From Gemmatimonadota bacterium (GTDB lineage Bacteria > Gemmatimonadota > Gemmatimonadetes > Longimicrobiales > Longimicrobiaceae): a DNA stretch of 64,000 bases. Positions 26,131 to 35,470 of the stretch are shown piece by piece. A model generated the notes under the pieces. It saw nothing but the letters and a program-made list of their open reading frames with translations, did not search any database and was not told the origin of the DNA. The position numbers and the translations under genes are program-made. Every line of letters begins with the position of its first letter. The stretch's first letter is position 1. Location of the stretch: contig JAQBQD010000025.1 of the NCBI GenBank assembly GCA_028287185.1, positions 25,207-89,206 on the forward strand, written 5' to 3'.

Positions 26131-26168
26131 TTAAGAGCGGCTAATGGACCGTTAATCGACGCTTAATC
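26130..26168. promoter_or_regulatory. Direct-repeat operator candidate (OmpR-type)
   Basis: Four TAA cores occur on the + strand at 26132, 26142, 26153 and 26164 (TTAAG, CTAAT, TTAAT, TTAAT), spaced 10, 11 and 11 bases. In GC-rich surroundings this local AT-rich series stands out. Tandem half-sites one helical turn apart are how OmpR/PhoB regulators bind. The series lies about 100 bases upstream of the HtrA start and downstream of a divergent OmpR-type regulator gene, so regulation of htrA and perhaps autoregulation is a reasonable inference. Confidence 0.5.
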
Positions 26169-26265
26169 AAAGCACGGCGGACGGCCGGAACGGGGCTGGG
26201 CGGGTGCGTGTAGCAAGCTGCGTATCCAGTGGCAGGGATCAGCGCTTCTCGGAGACGAAACTTCC

Positions 26266-27765
26266 ATGAACAAGCACCTCAGGAACATCGCCATGCCCGG
26301 CGCGCTGGTCGTCGGGCTCGCCACGGCCGCCACCGCGGTGGAGGTCGTGCGCACCTCGCTGCCCGCGGCCAAGGCCCAGGTCGCGGCCCTCCAGCCCGGC
26401 TCGGCGCCGCAGACCGACGCGGCATCGCTTTCCACCGCGTTCCGCGCCGCCAGCAGCAACGCGTTCCCCGGCGTCGTCTACGTGGACGTCCAGTCCGTCG
26501 CGCAGCCCGTGTCCAACAACCTGCCGCCCGAGCTCCGCGGCACGCCGTTCGAGTTCTTCGGCGGCCCGCCCCAGCGCTCGGGGCCCGAAGAGGTGACGGG
26601 GTCGGGCTTCATCATCTCGCCCGACGGCTACATCCTCACCAACAACCACGTGGTGACGCGCGCCAGCCGGGTGCGGGTGACGCTCACCGACAAGCGCGAG
26701 TACACGGCCCGCGTGGTGGGCCGCGACCCCAACACCGACGTGGCGGTGCTGAAGATCGACGCCACCAACCTCCCCACCATCCGCACCGGCGACTCGGACG
26801 AGCTGCGCATGGGCGACTGGGTCCTGGCGCTGGGCTACCCCATGTCGCTGGGCGAGACCACCACGGCGGGCATCGTGAGCGCCAAGGGCCGCACCATCGG
26901 CATCATGCAGCGCAACGAGGGGGCGAACCAGCCGCTGGAGCACTTCATCCAGACGGACGCCGTGATCAACCCCGGCAACAGCGGCGGCCCGCTGGTGAAC
27001 CTGCGCGGCGAGGTGATCGGGATGAACACCGCCATCGCGTCGCCTACCGGGTTCTACTCGGGCTACGGCTTCGCGGTGCCCATCAACCTGGCCCGCCGCG
27101 TGGCGGACGACCTGATGCGCTTCGGCACGGTGCGGCGCCCCCTGATCGGCGTCAACATCCGTGACGTGACCCCGTCGGACCGCGACGTGTTCAAGCTGGA
27201 GCGGGTGGCGGGCGCCCTGGTGGCGCAGGAGCCGCTGAGCCCGGCGCGCGAGGCCGGCCTGCAGATGGGCGACGTGATCGTGAACGTGGACGGCGCCGCC
27301 ATCGAGGACGCGGGCGACCTGATGGAGCGCGTGGCCCGCAAGCGGCCCGGCGACGACGTGAAGCTGGACGTGGTGCGCTACGGCGGACGCCACAGCATGA
27401 CGGTGCACCTGGGCACCATGCAGACGGACAAGGTCGCCGCGGCCGGCGACGCCACGGACGCGTCGTCGTCGGACTCGCCCAGCAAGCTGGGGTTGAAGGT
27501 GGAGGAGATGGATGCCGCCTCGGCCGGGCAGCTGGGCCTGCGCAACGGCGGCGGCGTGATCGTGACGGCGCTGGACCCCACCGGCCCCGCGGCCGGCGCG
27601 GTGCCGCGCGGCTTCAAGATCGAGCGCCTGAACGGCCGCGCGATCAGCTCGTCCGCCGACCTGCGCGCCGCGGTGGCCGCCCTGCGCCCCGGCCAGACGG
27701 TCTCGCTGATCGGCAAGACCCCCGACGGCCGCGCCACCATCACCAACCTCACCCTGCGCGACTGA
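26266..27765 (+). CDS. degP: HtrA/DegP-type periplasmic serine protease
   Basis: A 499-residue protease with an N-terminal hydrophobic export/anchor segment (MPGALVVGLATAATAVEVV). The trypsin-like domain has catalytic His in ILTNNHVV, Asp in NTDVAVLKID and Ser in NPGNSGGPLVN. Two PDZ domains follow, the first after LIGVNIRDV (residues about 300-390) and a second around 405-499. DegP-family proteins degrade or refold damaged periplasmic and outer-membrane proteins. The gene stands alone, divergent from the two-component system. Confidence 0.93.
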   Translation: MNKHLRNIAMPGALVVGLATAATAVEVVRTSLPAAKAQVAALQPGSAPQTDAASLSTAFRAASSNAFPGVVYVDVQSVAQPVSNNLPPELRGTPFEFFGGPPQRSGPEEVTGSGFIISPDGYILTNNHVVTRASRVRVTLTDKREYTARVVGRDPNTDVAVLKIDATNLPTIRTGDSDELRMGDWVLALGYPMSLGETTTAGIVSAKGRTIGIMQRNEGANQPLEHFIQTDAVINPGNSGGPLVNLRGEVIGMNTAIASPTGFYSGYGFAVPINLARRVADDLMRFGTVRRPLIGVNIRDVTPSDRDVFKLERVAGALVAQEPLSPAREAGLQMGDVIVNVDGAAIEDAGDLMERVARKRPGDDVKLDVVRYGGRHSMTVHLGTMQTDKVAAAGDATDASSSDSPSKLGLKVEEMDAASAGQLGLRNGGGVIVTALDPTGPAAGAVPRGFKIERLNGRAISSSADLRAAVAALRPGQTVSLIGKTPDGRATITNLTLRD

Positions 27766-27826
27766 GGGCGAGGCTGGCCGATGGCCGGCGGGGTCGACGG
27801 GAGCCGCGATCCCGGCGCGCGAGATG

Positions 27827-27871
27827 ACGAGAAGGGGCGCCACCCGACGTGCGGGCGGCGCCCCTTCTCGT
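27827..27871. terminator. Strong bidirectional hairpin terminator
   Basis: ACGAGAAGGGGCGCC (27827-27841) pairs perfectly with GGCGCCCCTTCTCGT (27857-27871), a 15-base stem with a 15-base loop, between convergent htrA and inorganic pyrophosphatase genes. Confidence 0.8.
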
Positions 27872-27911
27872 GGGCGGCGGCGTTGTAGCCCTCGTCCCCC
27901 GCGCGCTCCCC

Positions 27912-28499
27912 CTACAGCTCAAACCCCGCCCGCGGCGCGGGCTTCGACAGCTCGGCGCCCAGGTCGAGCTGGCGCTTCAGGGCGTAGCGGGCCATCGACT
28001 CGATGACGACGGTGCGGGCGGCGGCGCCGTCCTCCCACCCCAGGGCCTGCACGCGTCCGCCCTCCAGGTCCTTGTAGACCTCGAAGAAGTGCTGCACCTC
28101 CTTCAGGTAGTGCGGCGCCACGTCGCCGATCTCGCGGTAGTGCTCGTAGAGCGGGTCCTTGGCGGGCACGCACAGCACCTTCTCGTCCATCTCGCCCTTG
28201 TCGCGCATGCGGAACAGGGCGATGGGGCGCACGTCGATCACGCATCCCGGAAAGGTGGGGACGGTGGTCATCACGATGGCATCGAGCGGGTCGTCGTCCT
28301 GCGCGTACGTCTGCGGGAAGAAGCCGTAGTCGCCCGGGTAGTGCACCGAGCTGTACAGCACCCGGTCCAGGCGGAACATGCCCGTCGTCTTGTCCAGCTC
28401 GTACTTGTTGCGGCTGCCGCGGGGGATCTCCACCACCACGTTCAGGTCGTCGGGCGGCGCGCTGCCGGCGGGTAGGTCGTGCCAGGGATGATGGAACAT
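27912..28499 (-). CDS. ppa: Inorganic pyrophosphatase (family I)
   Basis: A 195-residue family I pyrophosphatase. The metal-binding signature is DDDPLDAIV and the active-site strand is VHYPGDYGFFPQTYA. VVVEIPRGSRNKYE near the N-terminus is typical. It hydrolyses pyrophosphate in the cytosol and pulls biosynthetic reactions forward. Divergent from endonuclease IV. The ATG at 28499 gives a normal-length protein. Confidence 0.93.
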   Translation of the reverse strand: MFHHPWHDLPAGSAPPDDLNVVVEIPRGSRNKYELDKTTGMFRLDRVLYSSVHYPGDYGFFPQTYAQDDDPLDAIVMTTVPTFPGCVIDVRPIALFRMRDKGEMDEKVLCVPAKDPLYEHYREIGDVAPHYLKEVQHFFEVYKDLEGGRVQALGWEDGAAARTVVIESMARYALKRQLDLGAELSKPAPRAGFEL

Positions 28500-28967
28500 G
28501 CTCCGGAGCCGTCTCTGGGGTTCGCCGTGCGCCGGGCGCGCCTCGTCCGCCCGGTTCGAGCGCGGACAATGTACTCGCCCGACGGTCTCCCGGGCACCCC
28601 GCCCGCACCGCCCGGCCACTCGGCGCGCCGGCGTCCACGGTCGACGGCCGACCGGTGCATCCCACTCGCGCGGTCCGTGAAACGGTGTAGCTTTCGGTCG
28701 ATCGACCCTGCGTCTCCCGTTTCAGACGCGGGTACGCGCGGCGGATTCAAGCGTGCCGCGCCGTCGTCCGCCGGGATCGACAACGGCAGCAAGGCGCCGC
28801 GCCCGACGGCGGTGTATCGTCCGGCATTCAGGAACGTGCCGCATCGCTCGACCGATGCCTTCCGGCCTCCAGCGCTGGACCCGGTGTCGTCCGTCCACAC
28901 ATCCGATCGACCCCGCGCACCCTACTGTGCAGCCGGGGCCACACTCCGTTCCCGCAGGGATCCGCCG
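28500..28967. other. Divergent intergenic region ppa/nfo
   Basis: 468 bases without a supportable gene. It holds two copies of a CGATCGACCC motif (28699-28708 and 28904-28913) that also occurs in the gaps at 10819 and 51622. Promoters for both flanking genes must lie here, but I cannot pick clear -10/-35 boxes. Confidence 0.4.
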
Positions 28968-29852
28968 ATGACCGACACCGAGAACGCAGCCAACGCCGCC
29001 GACGAGCTGGGGGCGCACGTGTCCAGCGCGGGCGGCTGCCACACGGTGCACGCCCGCGCGGCCGAGATCGGAGCGGTGGTGCTGCAGCTCTTCACCAAGA
29101 CGCCCAACCAGTGGAAGGAGCCCGAGATCGCCGAGGCGCAGGCGGCCGAGTTCGCGTCCACGCGGGCGCACCACGGCGTGCACACCATCATCAGCCACGA
29201 CTCGTACCTCATCAACCTGGCCTCGCCCGACCCCACGCTCTTCGCGCGCTCGTACGACTCGTTCGCGCGCGAGCTCACCCGTTGCCGCGCGCTGGGTGTG
29301 GACTTCCTGGTCACGCACCCGGGCAACGCCACGGACGACGACAAGGACCGGGGCATCGTGCAGAACGCCGAGGCCATCGCCCGGGCGCTGGACGAGGTGC
29401 CGGGCGACACGATGGTGCTGGTGGAGACCACCGCGGGCTCCGGCCGCGTGCTGGGCGCCTCGTTCGAGGAGCTGGCGCGGCTGATCGATCTGATCCCGGA
29501 GCACGTCCGGGCCCGGGTGGGCGTGTGCATGGACACCTGCCACGTCTACGCCGCGGGATACGACCTGCGCGAGGACTACGAGGGCGTGATGGCGCGCTTC
29601 GGCGACATCGTCGGCTTCGATCGGCTGCGGGCCTTCCACCTGAACGACAGCCAGAACGCTCTGGGCACGCGCAAGGACCGCCACGCCTGGATCGGCGACG
29701 GCCACCTGGGCCCCGAGCCCTTCCGCCGGCTCATGCGCGACGAGCGTTTCCGCGGCGTGCCCAAGGTGCTGGAGACGCCCAAGGGCGACGAGCACGCCGC
29801 CAGCGACCGGGAGAACCTGCGCCGCCTGCGCGCCTTCCGCCTGGAGGCGTAG
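28968..29852 (+). CDS. nfo: Endonuclease IV (AP endonuclease)
   Basis: A 294-residue TIM-barrel AP endonuclease. Signature segments are LGAHVSSAGG at the N-terminus, KTPNQWKEP, VTHPGNATDD, LVETTAGSG, VGVCMDTCHVYAAGYD and FHLNDSQNALGTRKDRHAWIGDGHLG, which carry the His/Glu/Asp ligands of the three zinc ions. It nicks DNA 5' of abasic sites in base-excision repair. The ATG at 28968 is chosen because homology begins directly after it; the upstream open frame covers intergenic sequence. Confidence 0.93.
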   Translation: MTDTENAANAADELGAHVSSAGGCHTVHARAAEIGAVVLQLFTKTPNQWKEPEIAEAQAAEFASTRAHHGVHTIISHDSYLINLASPDPTLFARSYDSFARELTRCRALGVDFLVTHPGNATDDDKDRGIVQNAEAIARALDEVPGDTMVLVETTAGSGRVLGASFEELARLIDLIPEHVRARVGVCMDTCHVYAAGYDLREDYEGVMARFGDIVGFDRLRAFHLNDSQNALGTRKDRHAWIGDGHLGPEPFRRLMRDERFRGVPKVLETPKGDEHAASDRENLRRLRAFRLEA

Positions 29853-30007
29853 CGGGACTTCGCGTGCGGCCTCGACGGACGCCAGGCCAGGCGAGAAGCG
29901 GGGATTCCGCGCGGACCTCCGGCCGGAGCGCGGCGCCGGACTTGCACTGCGGGTGCATGGGTGCCCCTCGGCGCCCGTGCAGGCTTTCCCGGAAGGAGAT
30001 CCACGCC

Positions 30008-30427
30008 ATGAAGCCGAGCTCGATGCTTGCCGCGGCCGCGCTCTGCGCCGGCCTGGCGCTGCCGGCGGCCGCGCAGAGCGGCGCGACCGTGACCCACACG
30101 CGGACGGGCACCCCCGTGGTGCGCGACACCCTGCACCACGCGACCGTGCACCACGCCACGACCCGGCACCACGCGACGCGACGCCGTCCCGTGCACTACA
30201 CGGCGACGCGCGCCGCCACGCTCAGCACCACCGGCGCCGACGGGCACACCACGCGCACCACCGCCGTCGTGGACGGCAGCGGCATGCACGTAGCGCAGCA
30301 CACCACCCACCCGCGGCACCACGCGAAGCGCCGCCACGCCGCGGCCCACACGGCGGTCCACACCGGCAGCCGCGGCGGCTCGGCCCGCAGCACGACGGTG
30401 CGCCGCGACACCGTGCACCACGAGTGA
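30008..30427 (+). CDS. Histidine-rich secreted protein
   Basis: A 139-residue protein with a Sec signal peptide (MLAAAALCAGLALPAAAQ). The mature chain is dominated by His, Thr and Arg, including repeats such as HHATVHHATTRHHATRRR. It has no catalytic domain. Its position ahead of a zinc-type ABC uptake operon suggests metal binding in the periplasm, for example zinc buffering; that is inference. A Shine-Dalgarno-like GGAAGGAG lies 10-12 bases before the ATG. Confidence 0.65.
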   Translation: MKPSSMLAAAALCAGLALPAAAQSGATVTHTRTGTPVVRDTLHHATVHHATTRHHATRRRPVHYTATRAATLSTTGADGHTTRTTAVVDGSGMHVAQHTTHPRHHAKRRHAAAHTAVHTGSRGGSARSTTVRRDTVHHE

Positions 30428-30467
30428 GGCGGGAACTCGCCTTTCGCCGGAGGGTACGCGGCAGGTC

Positions 30468-30818
30468 ATGAGGCGTCCCTCCGCGTTTCCGCGCCTGACC
30501 AGGTTCTGCCTGGTGCTCGCCGCGCTGCTGCAGCTCACGGGCAGCGCGGTGGGTCCGTGGGCGCACGCCGTGTCCGTGGCGCGCGCCGCGGAGCAGGGCG
30601 CGGAGCGAGGCGGCAAGAAGCCGGCGCCCCCCGTGCACGACGAGCGCGACTGCGCCGTCTGCCAGGCGTTCAGCGCCACGCCCGTTCCCGCGGAGGCCGC
30701 GCCCGCGCCCTTCGTGCTCCACGGCAACGCCCCTCCCCTGGCGTTCGCCGCATCGTTCCACGCGGAGGCGGCCCCCGTCGCCACCCGCGCCCGCGCGCCT
30801 CCCGCCGCCGCTGCCTGA
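30468..30818 (+). CDS. Small secreted CxxC protein (DUF2946-like)
   Basis: A 116-residue protein with a signal/anchor segment (LTRFCLVLAALLQLTGSAV). The only striking feature is HDERDCAVCQAF, resembling the His-x-x-x-x-Cys-x-x-Cys motif of DUF2946/DUF2607 proteins often found near copper or zinc genes. The tail is Ala/Pro-rich. The ATG is 40 bases after the His-rich gene, so both may be one operon with the metal transporter. Confidence 0.55.
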   Translation: MRRPSAFPRLTRFCLVLAALLQLTGSAVGPWAHAVSVARAAEQGAERGGKKPAPPVHDERDCAVCQAFSATPVPAEAAPAPFVLHGNAPPLAFAASFHAEAAPVATRARAPPAAAA

Positions 30819-31066
30819 CCCTTCCCACGCACATCCTCCGGGGCCTTGCAGGGCACCGGACCTGTAGCCGAATCCGGTGCCGAAGGCGCCCGCATCGTCC
30901 GTTCGATGGGGTTCCGAGGCCCGGAGCGTCCGCCCAGCAGCCTCCACACAGGGCGTCCGGTGGATGCACGGCGATGCGTGGGGCGGGGCGTGACCCCGGG
31001 CGCCCGGAGCCGGCGCGCCCAACGGATCCCGAGCGGCATCGTCAACGACCCAGGCTCAAGACGGGC

Positions 31067-32335
31067 ATGCGAACCACACACGCGCTCCTCACGCTTCTCC
31101 TGCTGGGCGCGGCCTCCACCGCCGCCGCGCAGCAGACCCCGCCCCCGGCCCCCACCGTGCCCGACACGGTGCGCGCCGACTCGGCCGCGGCGGCCGACTC
31201 CATCGCCGCTGCGCAGATGCTGTCCGGCGGGCCGGGCGCCGCCGCGCCGCCCGCCGCCGCCGAGCCCCAGGCGGGCGGCGGCGGCCCCAGCAACCCGCGG
31301 CTTATGCCCGACATCAGCGCCGTGGGCGACTTCGTGGGCGACCTGTCGCCCAAGGGCAGCACCCAGCCGGGCAACACCCGCTTCGGCGTGCGCGAGGTGG
31401 AGATCGCCGTGCAGGCGGCGGTGGACCCCTACTTCCGGGGCGACGTCTTCCTCGGCATCTCGGACGCCGAGGGGATCTCCATCGAGCAGGCGTACCTGAC
31501 CACCACCTCGCTGCCGTACGGGCTGGAGGCACGGCTGGGCCGCTTCCTCATGCCGTTCGGCAAGGAGAACACCACGCACCGTCACGACCTGCACACCATC
31601 GAGTATCCGTGGGTCATCCAGCGCTTCCTGAGCGACGACGGGGCGAAGGGGACGGGCGTGTGGCTCAGCAAGGTGCTGTCGCCCCTGGGCTTCTACCAGG
31701 AGATCCAGGTCACGGCGGTGGACCGGCTGGGCTCGTCCGCCGACTCGCTGGTGCTGCGCGAGCCCGTGAACCGCAGCCTGGGCGGCCTGGGATACTCGGC
31801 GCGGCTGCGCAACTACTTCGACGTGTCGCAGAACGCCAACTTCGAGATCTCGGGCAGCGTGCTCACGGGCCGGCTGGAGCGCGCGGCCGTCGACCCGGTG
31901 CCCGCGGACCCCACCATCAACGCCGTCGCCGTGCGGCAGACCACGGTGGGCGCGGACGTCACCTACCGCTGGCGGCCCCTGCAGCAGGGGCTGTACAAGT
32001 CGCTGATGGTGCAGGGCGAGCTCATGCGGCAGATGAACAAGGACGTGCCCGAGCTGGCCGTGGCTGCCCGAAGCTACGACGGCGCGTACCTGTTCGCTCG
32101 CTGGCAGCTCGCCGCGCGCACCTTCCTGGGCGCCCGCGGCGACTGGGTGCAGGACCCCGAGAACGACGGGCAGGCGCTCCGCGCGGGCTCGGCGTACCTG
32201 GAGTTCTATCCCAGCGAGTTCAGCAAGCTGAGCGCCGGCTACGAGCGATTCGCCCCGCACGGCGACACGGCGACCAACCGGCTCCTGGTGCAGGCCACCT
32301 TCTCGCTGGGGCCGCACAAGCCGCATCCGTTCTGA
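31067..32335 (+). CDS. Outer-membrane porin-like beta-barrel protein
   Basis: A 422-residue protein with signal peptide (LLTLLLLGAASTAAAQ), a Pro/Ala-rich linker to about residue 75, and a barrel-type domain with alternating strands: FGVREVEIAVQAAVDPYFRG, SLPYGLEARLGRFLMPFGKEN, ending LLVQATFSLGPHKPHPF. The LRLGRF-type segment resembles OprP/phosphate-selective porins and related carriers. It precedes a ZnuABC-type operon by about 100 bases, so it may let metal complexes cross the outer membrane. No TonB box is visible. Confidence 0.68.
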   Translation: MRTTHALLTLLLLGAASTAAAQQTPPPAPTVPDTVRADSAAAADSIAAAQMLSGGPGAAAPPAAAEPQAGGGGPSNPRLMPDISAVGDFVGDLSPKGSTQPGNTRFGVREVEIAVQAAVDPYFRGDVFLGISDAEGISIEQAYLTTTSLPYGLEARLGRFLMPFGKENTTHRHDLHTIEYPWVIQRFLSDDGAKGTGVWLSKVLSPLGFYQEIQVTAVDRLGSSADSLVLREPVNRSLGGLGYSARLRNYFDVSQNANFEISGSVLTGRLERAAVDPVPADPTINAVAVRQTTVGADVTYRWRPLQQGLYKSLMVQGELMRQMNKDVPELAVAARSYDGAYLFARWQLAARTFLGARGDWVQDPENDGQALRAGSAYLEFYPSEFSKLSAGYERFAPHGDTATNRLLVQATFSLGPHKPHPF

Positions 32336-32438
32336 GCCCGGGGCGAGCGACTCCAATGTCGAACGCTTCTCGAAGGATCGATCCGATGCCGGCGGGCCGC
32401 GCGCCCGCCTGCGCCCTGAACGAAAGCAGGAACGGGAG

Positions 32439-33383
32439 ATGAGACCCATGATCCGCAAGACTCTGACTTTGGCCGCCGCGCTCGCGCTGGCGGCGTGGGC
32501 CCCGCCGGCGCGGGCCGCCACCCCTCCGCCCGGGCGCCTGAACGTGGTCACCAGCACCACCGACCTGGCCGACATCGCCGGCGCCGTGGGTGGCAACCGG
32601 GTGTCCGTGGTGCACATCAGCGAGGGCTACCAGGACCCGCACTTCGTGGAGGCCAAGCCCAGCTTCATCCTGCGCCTGCGCAACGCCGACGTGTTCGCGT
32701 TCGTGGGGCTGGACCTGGAGATCGGCTGGATGCCGCTGCTGGTGGACGGCGCGCGCAACCCCAAGATCCGCCAGGGCGGCAGCGGCTACCTGGACGTGTC
32801 GCAGGTGATCCCCGTGCTGGACCGGGCCAGCGGCAACGTGGACCGCAGCCAGGGCGACGTGCACCCCATGGGCAACCCGCACTACTGGCTGGACCCCGAG
32901 AACGGGCGGCGCATCGCCCGCCTCTTCCGCGACCGCTTCGTGCAGCTGGACCCCGCCGGCGCCGCGGCCTACCGCGCCAACGAGACGGCGTTCGAGGGCC
33001 GGCTGAACGCGGCCGAGACGGCGTGGCGCGCCGACCTGGCCACCATCCGCGGCAAGCCCGTGGTGGCGTGGCACACCAGCTGGCGCTACTTCGCCGAGTA
33101 CAACGGCATGAGCATCGTGGGCTTCATGGAGCCCAAGCCCGGCGTTCCGCCCAGCGCGTCGCACCTGGCGGGGCTGATGGCCACCATCCGCCGCACGGGC
33201 GCCAAGGTGATCGTCATGGAGCCGTTCTACGACCGCCGCACGGCCGACCTGGTGGCCAGCCGCACGGGCGTGAAGGTGCTGGTCCTTCCGCCCTCCGTAG
33301 GCGGACTGCGCGGCGCGCCCGTCGGCGACTACGTGAGCCTGATGCGCTACGACGTGGCCCAGCTCGCCGCCGCGCTGCGATGA
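32439..33383 (+). CDS. znuA: Periplasmic metal-binding protein of ABC transporter (ZnuA-like)
   Basis: A 314-residue cluster A-I (SBP_bac_9) binding protein with signal peptide (LTLAAALALAAWAPPARA). Metal-ligand candidates are His in GYQDPHFVEAKPS, His in GNPHYWLDPE, His in VAWHTSWRYF and an acidic residue near VIVMEPFYD. These proteins deliver Zn2+, Mn2+ or Fe2+ to an ABC importer. The stop overlaps the ATPase start by four bases. The second ATG at 32448 is also possible. The long His-rich loop of many ZnuA proteins is missing, while a separate His-rich protein lies upstream. Confidence 0.87.
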   Translation: MRPMIRKTLTLAAALALAAWAPPARAATPPPGRLNVVTSTTDLADIAGAVGGNRVSVVHISEGYQDPHFVEAKPSFILRLRNADVFAFVGLDLEIGWMPLLVDGARNPKIRQGGSGYLDVSQVIPVLDRASGNVDRSQGDVHPMGNPHYWLDPENGRRIARLFRDRFVQLDPAGAAAYRANETAFEGRLNAAETAWRADLATIRGKPVVAWHTSWRYFAEYNGMSIVGFMEPKPGVPPSASHLAGLMATIRRTGAKVIVMEPFYDRRTADLVASRTGVKVLVLPPSVGGLRGAPVGDYVSLMRYDVAQLAAALR

Positions 33384-34150
33384 GCGACCTGGTCACCTTC
33401 CGCGGCGTCCGGCTGGGCTACGGGCGCCGCACCATCCTGTCCGGCCTGGACTTCTCCATCCCCGAGGGCGACTTCCTGGGGCTGGTGGGGCCCAACGGGG
33501 CGGGGAAGACCACCGTGCTCCGGGGCATCCTGGGCTCGCTGCGGCCGCTGGAGGGCACGATCGCGGTGGACCCCGGGCTGCGCTTCGGCTACGTGCCGCA
33601 GCGCGACCAGGTGGACTACAGCTTTCCCCTCAAGGTGCTGGACGTGGTGATGATGGGGCGCTACGACCGCATCGGCCTGGGCCGCCGTCCCGGGGCGGAC
33701 GACCGCCGCCGCGCCGTGGCGGCGCTGGAGCACGTGGGCATCGCCGACCTGGCCGACCGCCAGCTCGGCGACCTGTCCGGCGGCCAGAAGCAGCGCACGC
33801 TCATCGCCCGCGCGCTGGTGGGCGAGCCCAACCTGCTGATCCTGGACGAGCCCACCAACGGGATGGACCTGGTGTCCACCACCCAGATCCTGGGCCTCGT
33901 CCGCGAGCTGCACGAGACGGACGGCATGACGGTCATCATGGTGAGCCACGCCCTGAACGAGGTGGCCAACTACGTGGAGCGCATCGCCCTGGTCGTCGGC
34001 GGCGGCTTCCGCATCGGCACGGTGGACGAGATCATGAGCGAATCGGTGCTGAGCGCCATGTATGGCATCCCCGTGGACGTGGACTCCTTCAACGGCCACC
34101 GCATCGTGGTGGCGCGGCGCACGGCCGGGGAGAGCGGCGCCCGTGCTTGA
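33380..34150 (+). CDS. znuC: Metal ABC transporter ATP-binding protein
   Basis: A 256-residue ABC ATPase with Walker A LVGPNGAGKTTVL, Q-loop PQRDQVDYSFPL, signature LSGGQKQRTLIARAL, Walker B LLILDEPTNGMD and switch His in MVSHALNEV. The TNGMD variant is typical of metal-importer ATPases. It is translationally coupled on both sides: ATGA overlap upstream and an 8-base overlap with the permease. Confidence 0.9.
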   Translation: MSDLVTFRGVRLGYGRRTILSGLDFSIPEGDFLGLVGPNGAGKTTVLRGILGSLRPLEGTIAVDPGLRFGYVPQRDQVDYSFPLKVLDVVMMGRYDRIGLGRRPGADDRRRAVAALEHVGIADLADRQLGDLSGGQKQRTLIARALVGEPNLLILDEPTNGMDLVSTTQILGLVRELHETDGMTVIMVSHALNEVANYVERIALVVGGGFRIGTVDEIMSESVLSAMYGIPVDVDSFNGHRIVVARRTAGESGARA

Positions 34151-34967
34151 CGCCATCCTCATCTTCCAGGACGCCCTCTACGGCGCGCTGGTCATCGGGC
34201 TCGCGTGCTCGGTGCTGGGCGTGTACGTGGTCATGCGGCGCATCGTGTTCGTGGGCGCGGCGCTGGCGCAGCTCTCCTCGGCCGGCATCGCGCTCGCGCT
34301 GTGGCTGTCGGGCATGGGCTGGGCGGCGGCGCTCTCCTCGCACCCCATCGGCTTCTCGCTGGTGGTGACGCTGGCCGGCGCGCTCTTCTTCGGCATGGGC
34401 GGCGCGCGGGGCCGCATTCCCGCGGACGCCACCATCGGCGTGACCTACGCCGTCGCGGCCGCCGCGGGCATCCTGCTGATCGCCAAGGCCTCGGCCGGCG
34501 AGGCGCACGACATCTTCCTGCAGGGCAACATCCTGGGCATCACCCGGGTGGACATGCTGGTGCTGCTGGCGGTCGCCGTGCCGGTGATGCTCGTGCACCT
34601 GGTGTTCTACAAGGAGTTCCTGTTCGTGTCGTTCGACCGCGAGACGGCGCGCACGCTGGGCTACCGCGTGGACTTCTGGAACCTGCTGCTGTACCTCACC
34701 CTGGGCCTGGTGATCGCCGTCGCCATGCAGTTCGCCGGGGTGATGCTGGTGTTCAACTTCCTGGTGCTGCCCGCGGTGACGGGGATGCTGGTCACGCGCA
34801 GCATGCGCGGCATCTTCGCGGTCGCCATCGCCTCCGCGCTGCTGGCGGCGCTGATCGGCTTCTCGCTCTCCGTCCCGTTCGACCTGCCCACGGGCCCGTC
34901 CATCATCGTCGTCTCCGGCGCCTTCGCGCTGCTGGCGTGGATCGGGCGGTCGATGGTCCGCCACTGA
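34143..34967 (+). CDS. znuB: Metal ABC transporter permease (ABC-3 family)
   Basis: A 274-residue ABC-3 permease with seven to nine hydrophobic segments. It shows the family stretch ALAQLSSAGIALAL near the N-terminus and FDRETARTLGYRV, a cytoplasmic loop that contacts the ATPase. The GTG at 34143 overlaps the ATPase gene. With the binding protein and ATPase it forms a complete zinc/manganese-type importer. Metal identity is unproven. Confidence 0.9.
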   Translation: MLDAILIFQDALYGALVIGLACSVLGVYVVMRRIVFVGAALAQLSSAGIALALWLSGMGWAAALSSHPIGFSLVVTLAGALFFGMGGARGRIPADATIGVTYAVAAAAGILLIAKASAGEAHDIFLQGNILGITRVDMLVLLAVAVPVMLVHLVFYKEFLFVSFDRETARTLGYRVDFWNLLLYLTLGLVIAVAMQFAGVMLVFNFLVLPAVTGMLVTRSMRGIFAVAIASALLAALIGFSLSVPFDLPTGPSIIVVSGAFALLAWIGRSMVRH

Positions 34968-35470
34968 AGCTGGGTGGATGGGGTGGGTAAGGGGCGAGGG
35001 TCCGACGAGGCCCTCACCCCCCCACCCGGCCCCGTCTCGCGGAACCGGGCGTTTCGCGGGGTGCTTCCACCCGCGCGGAGCAGCCTCCGAAGGGAGGCTT
35101 CGCGCCGTTGTTGCCGCGGCTTCAGCCGCCCGTCGCGCCTCCGATCGAAAATCCATCCTAAGTATTTGCAGTATGGATGTTTATCGCCCTGCATCCCGTC
35201 CATTTCAGGAGGCTTGACCCGCCCCGGCGGACGGGTTATGTTGGTCCCCGTCGGAGTTGGCGGGGAGCTACATTTTTGAGCCAACACTTTTGAAGCAGGG
35301 GCCGGTACTTGCGACCCACGTCACGCCCCTCGCGGGAAGGCGGAACGTCGCGGAGCGGCAACCCGACATGTTCCTGACATGGCTTCAAAAATCCTCCCCG
35401 CCGCTCCGATTCGGGCCGGTCTCGCGTGCGAGGCTGGCCTTTCGTCGCTTCTGAACGCGGGAGGAGACCA
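34968..35470. other. Intergenic region before pterin operon, with hairpin element copy 2
   Basis: About 500 bases without a convincing gene. At 35082-35099 AGCCTCC pairs with GGAGGCT over a GAAG loop, followed by GCGCCGTTGTTGCCGCGG; this is the second copy of the dispersed hairpin element. The stretch 35150-35290 is noticeably poorer in GC than its surroundings and probably carries the promoter of the pterin genes. I looked for a preQ1 riboswitch and did not find one. Confidence 0.4.

Noticed and set aside
34968..35470. preQ1 riboswitch upstream of the pterin genes
   Set aside because: No stem-loop with the A-rich tail and conserved C-rich pairing segment could be found.
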